DNA of 62,906 nucleotides, taken from the IMG/VR virus record IMGVR_UViG_3300020183_000075, positions 1 to 62,906 of that record; one strand, given 5' to 3'. Below the pieces are notes generated by a model. The model searched no databases, was not told the origin of the DNA, and worked only from the letters and a program-made list of their open reading frames with translations. Shown here piece after piece: positions 16,044 through 23,801 of this stretch; the stretch's first letter is position 1, and each line of letters opens with the position of its first letter. This stretch comes from a virus. The position numbers were made by a program, and so were the translations under genes.

Positions 16044-16979
16044 TTAGAATTTTTTAAGTTGACGAGACAGTGTGTGCATGTATACAGACATAGGATCAGC
16101 ACTGTCTGTTACAGGACCGTTTTCAATACTAGCAGATTCGTTTAGAGTGCCAGCATTGGAAATTTCGTTATGATTAGTTGCAGTTGGAGCTGCTTTAAGA
16201 TAGTTTTCTTTGAGAATTAGAACTTTGCTCTTGAATTCTTCGGCATTACCGAATTCGATGCTCTCAGCTAGAGAAGCAAGACGCTCTGCGTCTACTTGAG
16301 TCATGTCGGCAGTGGCTTCTAAGAAAACTGAACGAGCTTGACCTTTTACAATCTCTTGCTTGAATCCCATATTTTCTTGAAGTTGCTCGTTTAGAGCAGC
16401 TTCTAGTTGTTGGTTTTCGGCAAACAGATCTTCTAGAACGTCGTGCTTGGATTCTGGAACTTCAACGTAGTGACTCTCAAAAAGATTCTTGAGACCACTC
16501 ATAAAACTTTCTGCAATCTCGGTACGAATACCAGATTCTACAGCAAGCTTGTTTTCCTTCATCCATTCTTCTACAACGTAGTTAAGGTACTCATCTAAAC
16601 GAGCAGCAAGACCTTCAACAGCGGTTGAAAGTTCTGTTTGAATGGTTTGTTCACTCTCTTGAATAAGAGCTTCACGGATCTGTGAAACTTTCTCGTTTAG
16701 AGCAGCTTCAAAAACTACAAGAGCTTTGTTCTTGAAGTCTTCGCTTAGATTCTCACCAGAGAAAAGACCTTCTAGTTCTTCAGCAACAACTTTGGGAGTA
16801 CCAAGAGGTGCTGGTGCTTCTACAGGTCCAGCTCCGGGACGAAGCTTGGTCATATTTTCGGATGCATCGTGAACGGGTTGTTCGGTGCCTAGAAATACAC
16901 CCTTGCCTGTTGCGTCTTTGGTGTAGGTTCTAGCATCGATTAATGTCGGATAATTCATTGGTTGTTTTTGTTCTGGCAT
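16044..16979 (-). CDS. gp22: Prohead scaffold protein gp22
   Basis: 311 residues, almost wholly predicted helical and acidic, with long heptad-like stretches (ENQQLEAALNEQLQENMGF, LNEKVSQIREALIQE). This is the expected form of the T4 scaffold core, which is assembled inside the prohead and then cut to peptides by gp21. Many [LI]-x-E sites suitable for that protease are present. It lies just upstream of gp23, as in T4. GGGGAAAC lies before the ATG and a perfect late promoter 22 bases upstream. Confidence 0.88.
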   Translation of the reverse strand: MPEQKQPMNYPTLIDARTYTKDATGKGVFLGTEQPVHDASENMTKLRPGAGPVEAPAPLGTPKVVAEELEGLFSGENLSEDFKNKALVVFEAALNEKVSQIREALIQESEQTIQTELSTAVEGLAARLDEYLNYVVEEWMKENKLAVESGIRTEIAESFMSGLKNLFESHYVEVPESKHDVLEDLFAENQQLEAALNEQLQENMGFKQEIVKGQARSVFLEATADMTQVDAERLASLAESIEFGNAEEFKSKVLILKENYLKAAPTATNHNEISNAGTLNESASIENGPVTDSADPMSVYMHTLSRQLKKF

Positions 16980-17001
16980 ATGTTTCCCCTAATACTGTTA
17001 T

Positions 17002-17009
17002 TATTTATA
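17002..17009 (-). promoter_or_regulatory. Late promoter TATAAATA before gp22
   Basis: A perfect T4 late octamer on the minus strand, 22 bases upstream of the gp22 ATG. It is followed by a GGGGAAA ribosome binding site in the leader. It should drive gp22 and gp23. Confidence 0.85.
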
Positions 17010-17037
17010 AGTTTAATTATTTTAAAAGAAATACGAA

Positions 17038-18969
17038 TTACGGTTTGTATTTTATTATTTCTGCAGGACTAATTTGAGCGATTCGTGGATCGCCTATCAT
17101 AGATCCTGCTAATATGGCTCTTTGTGCTTGGGCTTCTGGAGTGTTTGCGGTTGCCAGCAGATCTTGCGCCACATTTCCGGCTAAATTAATTCCGGAACCC
17201 ACAGATCTTGCTAACCGAGATCGAGAACCTAAAAGTGCACCACCTACACCCGATTTAACTAGTCCTACTAATCCAGAAACTTGTCCTAAGTTTGGTGCTC
17301 CACCCATAGTTGCAAGCACATCGGTGATAGGATTTTTCATTAATTGTTGAACTGTTCTGATTCCTTTTCCTTTGGTATAACCGGCTTGGCCTAAAAGAAC
17401 AGGAGAACGGTCCATGGGATGTTTCATCTGTAATGGATTTAAGTATTTTAAAACGTCTCTGATAGCTATTGCTGGTGTTCTTTTTGTGGTAACGCCTGCG
17501 TTTGTTGTTTTTGTTGTGACAGCGGTTTTAACGTCTTTGTATTTGCCGGTTAGCCAGTCCCAACCAGACGGTCCACCAAAAGGACTACCGGTTGCACTTT
17601 CCAGTAGGGATGATAATTCTTTATGACCAAAACGATAAGTTTCAGCAACAGCTTGCACACCACCAACACCTGCTCGTCTTGCACCATAACGAGCGTCTCC
17701 TTGTCTCGTGGATGATTCTTTGTTTGAAGCTAAAGATGATGCTTGGCCTGTGACTGCTCGTTTTGCTACTCCTTGGGTGAGTATTGGTTGATTTAGTGAC
17801 TGATTTCGCATTCCGGCAATAACAATTTTATCTTCTTGCGAACGACTTAATTTTGGTGCTACTGGTGTATTCATACTTATTTGAACTCCGCTATGAGTAT
17901 CGGCATCGCTAGGACTTCCTTCTGCAGTGCCTTTTGATGTAACAGCCGGAGGCATACCACCTCGTGGTGAAAGAGGATTGCCCGTAGCACTCACAGGAGC
18001 TGGAAGATTTTTATTATCTCCAAAAACTCCGCTTTGTGTTGAAGGCTGGGCTGGAGCTTGTTCTGGTTTTGTGTTTGAACTGTAAGCAGCAGAGGTTCCG
18101 GTCATAGAACCACTGGTGTAATTAGCCATAGCTCCAATCTCCGCTGCTTTACTCGGATCTTTAGCTATAATACTTTGAATAGCAGTTTGTTGAGCGTTTT
18201 TTAATCGTGTTGCACGATTTCTTTCTGCTTGTTCTTCTCGTTCTGCTCTGCGAGCATCAGAATCTTGTTTGTTAAACTGTCTTTGTAATAGTTCTAACTG
18301 TCTTCTGATTTCAGGATCATTTACAGTATTTGGATCTTTTGCTGCTCGTTCTTTAATAGCATCAATATCAATAGTTTGACCATCAGCAAGAGTTACGCTA
18401 CCACTACGAGTAGCCAACTTAGCCAAACGTCTAGCAGCAAAAGTATCTTGTGCGGCTTTAACTTGTTTAAGTTCTGCAGCTCGTTCTTTTGCACGTTTGT
18501 CGTCTAATTGTTTATCAAATTCTGCACGCTCTACAGGACCCATTGCCGCAAGTCGTGCTTTTGATTGTTCGTAGGCTGCTAGTTGTTCACGCTCTGCAGC
18601 AGTAGCCGGAGGTCTAGAAGTATTTACTAATACATTACTGCCTCTACCGGTTACAGGATCTGTAAGAACTGGTAAACGCTCTCCTACATTAGGATTTGCA
18701 TTTATTTCACGAGCACGAACGTCTGCAATAGTTTGACCGGTTCGACGTGCTTCTTCTCCTTGACGATCTATATTTCTTAAAAAATCTTGAACGCCATCTG
18801 ATGTTGGTGATATACCAGACACATTTTTATCCTGGTTTCTAATAGTTTCAATAGTTTCTTCAGTTTTAGACATTTTTTGTTTGTCGTTATCACTCATACC
18901 ATCCCAGGTTTCTTGAGGAATCCAGTCTGGTTTTATGGCTTCTACTAGAAATTTTAGATCCACTTTCAT
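17038..18969 (-). CDS. Putative internal head protein with capsid-targeting N-terminus
   Basis: 643 residues of no family I recognise, between gp21 and gp22. The N-terminus is MKVDLKFLVEAIKPDW. The pattern M-K-x4-F-[IL]-x-E followed by A is that of the ten-residue capsid-targeting propeptides of T4 internal proteins (such as MKTYQEFIAE), cut by gp21 after the Glu. Residues 130-260 are charged and helical (RAKERAAELKQ, RRAEREEQAERNRATR). A low-complexity Gly/Ser/Pro/Gln middle follows, then a Gly/Ala-rich hydrophobic C-terminal region (LVGLVKSGVGGALLG). A packaged and possibly injected protein is my inference. The start has only a weak ribosome binding site. Confidence 0.75.
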   Translation of the reverse strand: MKVDLKFLVEAIKPDWIPQETWDGMSDNDKQKMSKTEETIETIRNQDKNVSGISPTSDGVQDFLRNIDRQGEEARRTGQTIADVRAREINANPNVGERLPVLTDPVTGRGSNVLVNTSRPPATAAEREQLAAYEQSKARLAAMGPVERAEFDKQLDDKRAKERAAELKQVKAAQDTFAARRLAKLATRSGSVTLADGQTIDIDAIKERAAKDPNTVNDPEIRRQLELLQRQFNKQDSDARRAEREEQAERNRATRLKNAQQTAIQSIIAKDPSKAAEIGAMANYTSGSMTGTSAAYSSNTKPEQAPAQPSTQSGVFGDNKNLPAPVSATGNPLSPRGGMPPAVTSKGTAEGSPSDADTHSGVQISMNTPVAPKLSRSQEDKIVIAGMRNQSLNQPILTQGVAKRAVTGQASSLASNKESSTRQGDARYGARRAGVGGVQAVAETYRFGHKELSSLLESATGSPFGGPSGWDWLTGKYKDVKTAVTTKTTNAGVTTKRTPAIAIRDVLKYLNPLQMKHPMDRSPVLLGQAGYTKGKGIRTVQQLMKNPITDVLATMGGAPNLGQVSGLVGLVKSGVGGALLGSRSRLARSVGSGINLAGNVAQDLLATANTPEAQAQRAILAGSMIGDPRIAQISPAEIIKYKP

Positions 18970-18972
18970 TGA

Positions 18973-19617
18973 TTATATCTTTCGTAAAAAGTCTTCGAAC
19001 AGCTTGATTGCTTTTTCTTCTAATTTTCTAGAAGATGTTTTTCTGATCTCATTTTTATATTCTTCTATGGTTCGCTCTTCTAGCATGCCATTATTCCAGA
19101 TCCATTCTTTACCTTCCATGATTCCGTTAACGAAAGCACCAGGAGCAGACGGATCAGCAACAATATCTACTGCAGAAAGCATAAAGTCTGATTGAACTTC
19201 ATTAAATCCGTTTCGTTGTTTTAATGAACCCATACCACGACTAGAAACACCCAATTTTGCGCCCTCATCGATAAGATTTTTAACGATGTTGCCCATGGGG
19301 GTTTTCATGATCTTAGCCTTACCCCACACATCATTACCGTTAGTATTGAATTCTTTAATGATGTGAGATACACGATCAAGATTAACTGTTGGACTTGCTG
19401 GGTGGTTTAACTCGCCAAAAGCACGATTATTCTGTACATATTCTCTGCTATAACGAGATACTTCATTTAAAAGAATATTCTTTGGATATACTCTTTTGTT
19501 TCTGTTTAAAGTATCGGCTTGCATGAAAGGACCTTCAATAAAGTAGGTCTTTTCGCCGCTCTCATCAGATTCAGTTAGAAACTTAATATCTTCAACTGTT
19601 TCTGTTATTAGTTTCAT
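18973..19617 (-). CDS. gp21: Prohead core protease gp21
   Basis: 214 residues. The likely active-site regions are FGELNHPASP (His) and LGVSSRGMGS (Ser), the arrangement of the T4/herpes-type prohead proteases. The start overlaps the acidic core protein stop as TGATG. gp21 cuts scaffold, core and capsid proteins after [LI]-x-E once the prohead is complete. Its direct neighbours include its probable substrates: two core proteins upstream, and the 643-residue protein, gp22 and gp23 downstream. Confidence 0.92.
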   Translation of the reverse strand: MKLITETVEDIKFLTESDESGEKTYFIEGPFMQADTLNRNKRVYPKNILLNEVSRYSREYVQNNRAFGELNHPASPTVNLDRVSHIIKEFNTNGNDVWGKAKIMKTPMGNIVKNLIDEGAKLGVSSRGMGSLKQRNGFNEVQSDFMLSAVDIVADPSAPGAFVNGIMEGKEWIWNNGMLEERTIEEYKNEIRKTSSRKLEEKAIKLFEDFLRKI

Positions 19618-20012
19618 CAGTCTTCCTCTTCTTCATCAGCTTCTTCATCTTTTTCTGATTCTTCATCAGCTTCTTCATCTTCTTGGTCTTCGGACCCACC
19701 TTCTTCTTCTTCCTCAGATTGCTCCTCGTCCTCGGCTTCATCCTCTTCTCCTGAAATAGCTTTACCGATTGCTTCTCTACGGTTCTTGAGGTAACTATCG
19801 GTTTCATCAGAATCGCCATCATTATCGATGTCTTCATCTTCTTGACCAACAGCATCTAATTTTTCAAATAAAGTTGGAGCGTAAGCTTCAAACTTCTCGC
19901 TTAAAATTTTTGTAAGTTTTTCATTTAATTGTTCTTTTAGGACGGTTTGTGCTTGTACAAGATTTTCTTCAGCTACCATCTTGATAAAAGAATTTATTGA
20001 TTTGTTACTCAT
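19617..20012 (-). CDS. Acidic prohead core protein (gp67-like) with EF-hand-type loop
   Basis: 131 residues. The N-terminal 50 form helices (ENLVQAQTVLKEQLNEKL) like those of T4 gp67. The last 45 residues are almost all Glu and Asp, also a gp67 trait. Between them is DIDNDGDSDETD at residues 61-72, a complete calcium-binding EF-hand or dockerin-style loop (acidic at 1, 3, 5, 9 and 12, Gly at 6), followed by the helix YLKNRREAIGKAI. The gp20-to-gp21 position is that of T4 genes 67/68. The core role is inferred from position and composition. Calcium binding is predicted only from the loop. Confidence 0.8.
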   Translation of the reverse strand: MSNKSINSFIKMVAEENLVQAQTVLKEQLNEKLTKILSEKFEAYAPTLFEKLDAVGQEDEDIDNDGDSDETDSYLKNRREAIGKAISGEEDEAEDEEQSEEEEEGGSEDQEDEEADEESEKDEEADEEEED

Positions 20013-20418
20013 GGTTCATCCTTTTGCTTTCTATTTTTGCCAGTTTTACTATTTTATTAAACGATTCTTGTGATTCTGACAATAATTTTACCAGTCTTTC
20101 TCTGTTTCCATTATTTAGACTTTCATAAAGTTTACTGATATTATTCTGCTCTTCTACCTCTAATATTCCAATATTTCCGTCTTTTAGCCGATATGATTTT
20201 TCTGGATAGAATTTAACAGAATCTTCTTTTATTGGTTGTTTTTTATCCGAACAATCTTCACTTAATCCTATAGAATTAAGTATATTTTGACGCTCCGTTA
20301 ATGACAAATTAAATATCAGATCAGTGGCTCTGTTTGTTATTTCTTCTTTTAATACAGTTTTAAATTTATCTGGATGGCCATGAAGAACAAATTCAATTAG
20401 TCGTTTTTTAGTATTCAT
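20005..20418 (-). CDS. Second prohead core-like protein (gp67/gp68 position)
   Basis: 137 residues, ATG overlapping the gp20 stop as ATGA. The N-terminus FVLHGHPDKFKTVLKEEITN resembles the helical start of T4 gp67 and of the next gene. The middle KSYRLKDGNIGILEVEEQ is beta-like, and the C-terminus is helical (LVKLLSESQESFNKIVKL). A possible gp21 cleavage site RLIE lies at residues 6-9. It fills the place of T4 gene 67 or 68. I call it a core component from position and weak similarity. Confidence 0.6.
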   Translation of the reverse strand: MNTKKRLIEFVLHGHPDKFKTVLKEEITNRATDLIFNLSLTERQNILNSIGLSEDCSDKKQPIKEDSVKFYPEKSYRLKDGNIGILEVEEQNNISKLYESLNNGNRERLVKLLSESQESFNKIVKLAKIESKRMNHE

Positions 20419-21998
20419 TGAGGAGGCCCTTGTTCTTCTTGTTCTTGTGCTTGAGCTTCTTCAGGAGATTCTCCGCTCATCATTTGTTGATAAGCTTGCA
20501 TTTCCTGAGCTTCTATTTGTTGTTGCTGTTCTCTGTTTATCTGTGCATTTATTTCTAAAATTTCTTCTTCAGGTTGCATCAAGAAGTGTTTGCGAACATA
20601 TTCTTCAGAGAAGAATCGTCCTATGAACGGAGTAACAGCAGCAATGATATCTAATCTTTCTCGTAGAATATCATTACGTTTTAGTTCTGTAAAATATGAA
20701 TCTTGGTTGAAAGTAAACGAAATATCCTGACTGATACGATTCCAATCTTCTAATGACATTAACCCTTTAAGCAAAACTTGGGTTTTTAATATATCAAAGA
20801 ATAAAACACTGAAACGTTGTCGCAGATTGTCAATAAATTTAGTAAATTTAACTTCATCTCTGGTTATTTCTGCAGAACGTCCCATATTAAAGCCAGTATC
20901 TGGCATCATTCTGGATAAAGGAACTCCCAGAGCGCGATACAGTTTTTGTTGCAGATATAACACATCTTCCATCTGACCAAGATTTTGTCCACCATCTAGA
21001 GTTGTAATTTCTGTGCCTCTACCACCTTCACGACGAGGCATCCAATAATCTTCAAGCATGTGCATGTGATTTCTGCCGTCACGAATATTTCCGGTTGCAG
21101 GATCATAGGTTATCTTGTTACGATAACGATTCATGATTTCTCTTAGATATTGTTCTGCTTTCTGCTTAGGCAGATTACCTACGTCCACATAGAATATACG
21201 TCGTTCTGGAGCACGAGAAATACGATAGATTGCAACTGCGTCTTCTATTTGGCGTAGAAGATTTAAAGGTCTAACAGCTTTTTGTAAATAACCGACTACT
21301 CGTTTGGTAGTAGCATCTACTATGCCTGAATGAGTGTATGCAACTGCATCGGGTGCAATTTTCCAACCAGAACTAGAAGTGGGATATGCAGAGTCTTTAT
21401 CTGTATCAGCATAAAGATAATATTCTTCAATTTTCTTTACTGGAGCAAAAGGAGCAGAACCACCCCAAACTGCCTTATCTTTCTCTATCTTGCGTATTTT
21501 CTTTATTTTAACAGGATCGATAGGAACTAGTTCTACTATTCCTTTTTTGATATCATTTTTATCAATTCGCTTGTAGTAGAACAATTTAGAATCAATATAC
21601 CATCTTCTAAAAATGTCGGCTGCACGATTAGAAAAATCCATCAATCTAAGAATGTAATTAAACTCTGAATAAATTTTAGTCTTGATGGATTCAGATAGAT
21701 TTACACGATCTAAATTTAATTTTATTGGTTTTCTATCTTGATCCAACACTATCGCTTCGGTGACAATATCTTCGATTGCTGCATCAACTTCGGGATACAG
21801 AGACATTGCACGATATTGTGCAAGCATTTGATTTTCATCACGAATAGCCCCAGAAAAGTCAACGAACGTACCGAATACTCCACCGGTTTCTAAAATATAA
21901 GAACCGTCGTAAGAATCGGGCGTTAGTACTTCGCCTGCTGGTCTAGACTCTTCTTTTTTCTTTTTGCCTAAGCTGTATCCAAATAATTCAAATTCCAT
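20415..21998 (-). CDS. gp20: Portal protein gp20
   Basis: 527 residues, near T4 gp20 (524). Portal features include DAAIEDIVTEAIV, FRRWYIDSKLFYYKRID, ISRAPERRIFYVDVGNLPK, HMLEDYWMPRREGGRGTEI and VPLSRMMPD, all characteristic of T4-type portals and used in marine g20 surveys. The C-terminus is Gln/Glu-rich. The dodecameric ring sits at one capsid vertex, nucleates the head, and is the channel for packaging with gp17. AGGAT precedes the ATG. Confidence 0.97.
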   Translation of the reverse strand: MEFELFGYSLGKKKKEESRPAGEVLTPDSYDGSYILETGGVFGTFVDFSGAIRDENQMLAQYRAMSLYPEVDAAIEDIVTEAIVLDQDRKPIKLNLDRVNLSESIKTKIYSEFNYILRLMDFSNRAADIFRRWYIDSKLFYYKRIDKNDIKKGIVELVPIDPVKIKKIRKIEKDKAVWGGSAPFAPVKKIEEYYLYADTDKDSAYPTSSSGWKIAPDAVAYTHSGIVDATTKRVVGYLQKAVRPLNLLRQIEDAVAIYRISRAPERRIFYVDVGNLPKQKAEQYLREIMNRYRNKITYDPATGNIRDGRNHMHMLEDYWMPRREGGRGTEITTLDGGQNLGQMEDVLYLQQKLYRALGVPLSRMMPDTGFNMGRSAEITRDEVKFTKFIDNLRQRFSVLFFDILKTQVLLKGLMSLEDWNRISQDISFTFNQDSYFTELKRNDILRERLDIIAAVTPFIGRFFSEEYVRKHFLMQPEEEILEINAQINREQQQQIEAQEMQAYQQMMSGESPEEAQAQEQEEQGPPQ

Positions 21999-22009
21999 AA
22001 TATATCCTA

Positions 22010-22603
22010 TTAAGTTCCACTAGCAGTGGTTATTGGCGCGTTATCATATGTATAATGAGAATACATGAGAGTTACAGCAAACGAACCTAAAACGTTATCT
22101 TGACTCATATCAAGAACCAGAGGCCCAACAGCAATAGGCCAAACATTAAATAAACTAAAAGTTCTTCCTGGAAGTGGATTATCACAGTTTACTTCATATT
22201 GTTTTACGACCCAAGATTTACTCCACAATGAGCTGGGATTGGTAGAACCATCTGGAAATGTTGTTTTATTTCCACCATGAGAATTGATTCTATCATGCCA
22301 ATCGTGGAACATTTTGTGTAAATTTTCTGGATCGGTTTGACCCCCCGCATGATCGTCTAATATTGTGATTTCCCATGGTTGATATGTACGATCACCGTGA
22401 TATGTCACGGTTCTTCCTCTATAATTTATTGCTATGGGGCCAACCGAAGCTTCTGGCAGTGTTGCACTTCTAATATGGAATGGACTTATTTTATTTGCAT
22501 TATCGGGAGCACCGGGTTTTATTGATCCTTCAACAACAAAGCGATTTAAGCGAGTGCCTCCCTTAAATCCGTTAATGAAATCGTTTATCGACTGATTAGC
22601 CAT
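22010..22603 (-). CDS. gp19: Tail tube protein gp19
   Basis: 197 residues between sheath (gp18) and portal (gp20) genes, the T4 position. RLNRFVVEGSIKPG, FHIRSATLPEASVGPIAINY, RGRTVTYHGDRTYQPWEITI and a C-terminal DMSQDNVLGSFAVTLMYSHY follow T4 gp19. Hexameric rings of this protein stack to form the inner tube through which DNA passes. AAAGAAG precedes the ATG. It probably shares the gp18 late transcript. Confidence 0.92.
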   Translation of the reverse strand: MANQSINDFINGFKGGTRLNRFVVEGSIKPGAPDNANKISPFHIRSATLPEASVGPIAINYRGRTVTYHGDRTYQPWEITILDDHAGGQTDPENLHKMFHDWHDRINSHGGNKTTFPDGSTNPSSLWSKSWVVKQYEVNCDNPLPGRTFSLFNVWPIAVGPLVLDMSQDNVLGSFAVTLMYSHYTYDNAPITTASGT

Positions 22604-22619
22604 AACTTCTTTCTGTATA

Positions 22620-23768
22620 TTAGATTATACTGACAGTAAATACAGTTTCTCCATCAACATCATTTATTGCATTGAGTATGATATTTTCTGCATATACAGG
22701 AACTCTTAACGAAACATTAATAACTAGTTTTCCTTGATTTATTGTTGCGGTTGTGTTGTTAGTTTCATCGCAAGTAATACTGTAACTTCCACCACCAGCA
22801 CTAGAAAGCACATATATGTCTTTTAAGAATGAATCTACATTTCTTGAAAGGGTTTCACGTGTTGCTTGGTTGTTGCTCTGATATAAGTATTGTTTCAGTA
22901 TAGTTTTTAGGTTTCTCTTGATGTAGTTAAGTAGAACAACTACGTTGAGTTTATCTAACACGCTATTTGAATTATTTTTATATGTCTTATTTCCTAACAA
23001 ATACGATCCAAATCCAGAGTATTGACGTACAGGATTTATGTTATTTTGTTTAAGATAAGTGGATTCTAAATCACTAAATGTTTGAGTTAAAGATATTACA
23101 TTTTTAATTGCTTTAGTTGGACCTATGCCTGCAATTATTGGAAAAAAATCAAAAGAAGACACATTAGAATTGTAAGCCATCACACCAGCAATATCTGCAC
23201 TACAATTCAGAGTTGTGTATGAGCTAGGCCAAGTAGAATATATTGACTTGATATCGATTTGTTTTCTTCCACCAATAAAAGAAATGTATTCCGAACTGGC
23301 TAAAGTTACACCAAAATCTTCTTCTTCAGAATCGTAAAGAGAATCGATTCCTGTAAGATTGCTTTTGTTACCAATCAAAGCAACACAATCTTGTCGAGAG
23401 TTAGCAATGTTTGCAGCTGCGCCTGCTGAATATGTGTTGCCGCAATCAAAAACTACATCCAAATCAGAAATTAAACTGGTGTTGTGTAGTGGAGTAGATG
23501 TAAGACTATAACTAGTATACGAACCCGTGGATCCAGTACCACCAACATAGCAAGTTCCATAACCATAATCTAAGAATTGATATACAGATAACCACTCATT
23601 TTTCCAAGATCCGGTAGGCCCAGAACTGAAATTTTTTGTATTTAATCTAGAAATCCAATCAGTTTTACTGGTAATAGACATCAATCCCTGTTCTATTTCG
23701 GCAGTAACGCCTAGAGTGGGTATCAAGCCATTGGTAGATAATGTTCCAGCTTTAAAGTTATAGGCCAT
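22620..23768 (-). CDS. gp18: Tail sheath protein gp18, short form
   Basis: 382 residues against 659 in T4. The core is complete: an N-terminal strand region (KAGTLSTNGLIPTLGVTAEI), WKNEWLSVYQFLDYGYG, SADIAGVMAYN, PIIAGIGPTKAI, NPVRQYSGFGSYLLGNKTY, and a C-terminal helical and beta arm ending in VSLRVPVYAENIIL. The protruding insertion domains of T4 gp18 appear to be missing, giving a size like R-pyocin sheaths. It contracts around gp19. A perfect late promoter and GAGGG site precede it. Confidence 0.9.
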   Translation of the reverse strand: MAYNFKAGTLSTNGLIPTLGVTAEIEQGLMSITSKTDWISRLNTKNFSSGPTGSWKNEWLSVYQFLDYGYGTCYVGGTGSTGSYTSYSLTSTPLHNTSLISDLDVVFDCGNTYSAGAAANIANSRQDCVALIGNKSNLTGIDSLYDSEEEDFGVTLASSEYISFIGGRKQIDIKSIYSTWPSSYTTLNCSADIAGVMAYNSNVSSFDFFPIIAGIGPTKAIKNVISLTQTFSDLESTYLKQNNINPVRQYSGFGSYLLGNKTYKNNSNSVLDKLNVVVLLNYIKRNLKTILKQYLYQSNNQATRETLSRNVDSFLKDIYVLSSAGGGSYSITCDETNNTTATINQGKLVINVSLRVPVYAENIILNAINDVDGETVFTVSII

Positions 23769-23789
23769 ATTTTCCCTCTATTATAAAAA

Positions 23790-23797
23790 TATTTATA
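23790..23797 (-). promoter_or_regulatory. Late promoter TATAAATA before gp18
   Basis: A perfect minus-strand T4 late octamer in the 33-base gap between gp17 and gp18, 21 bases before the gp18 ATG, with GAGGG in the leader. It should drive gp18, gp19 and possibly gp20. Confidence 0.88.
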
Positions 23798-23801
23798 ATT
23801 T

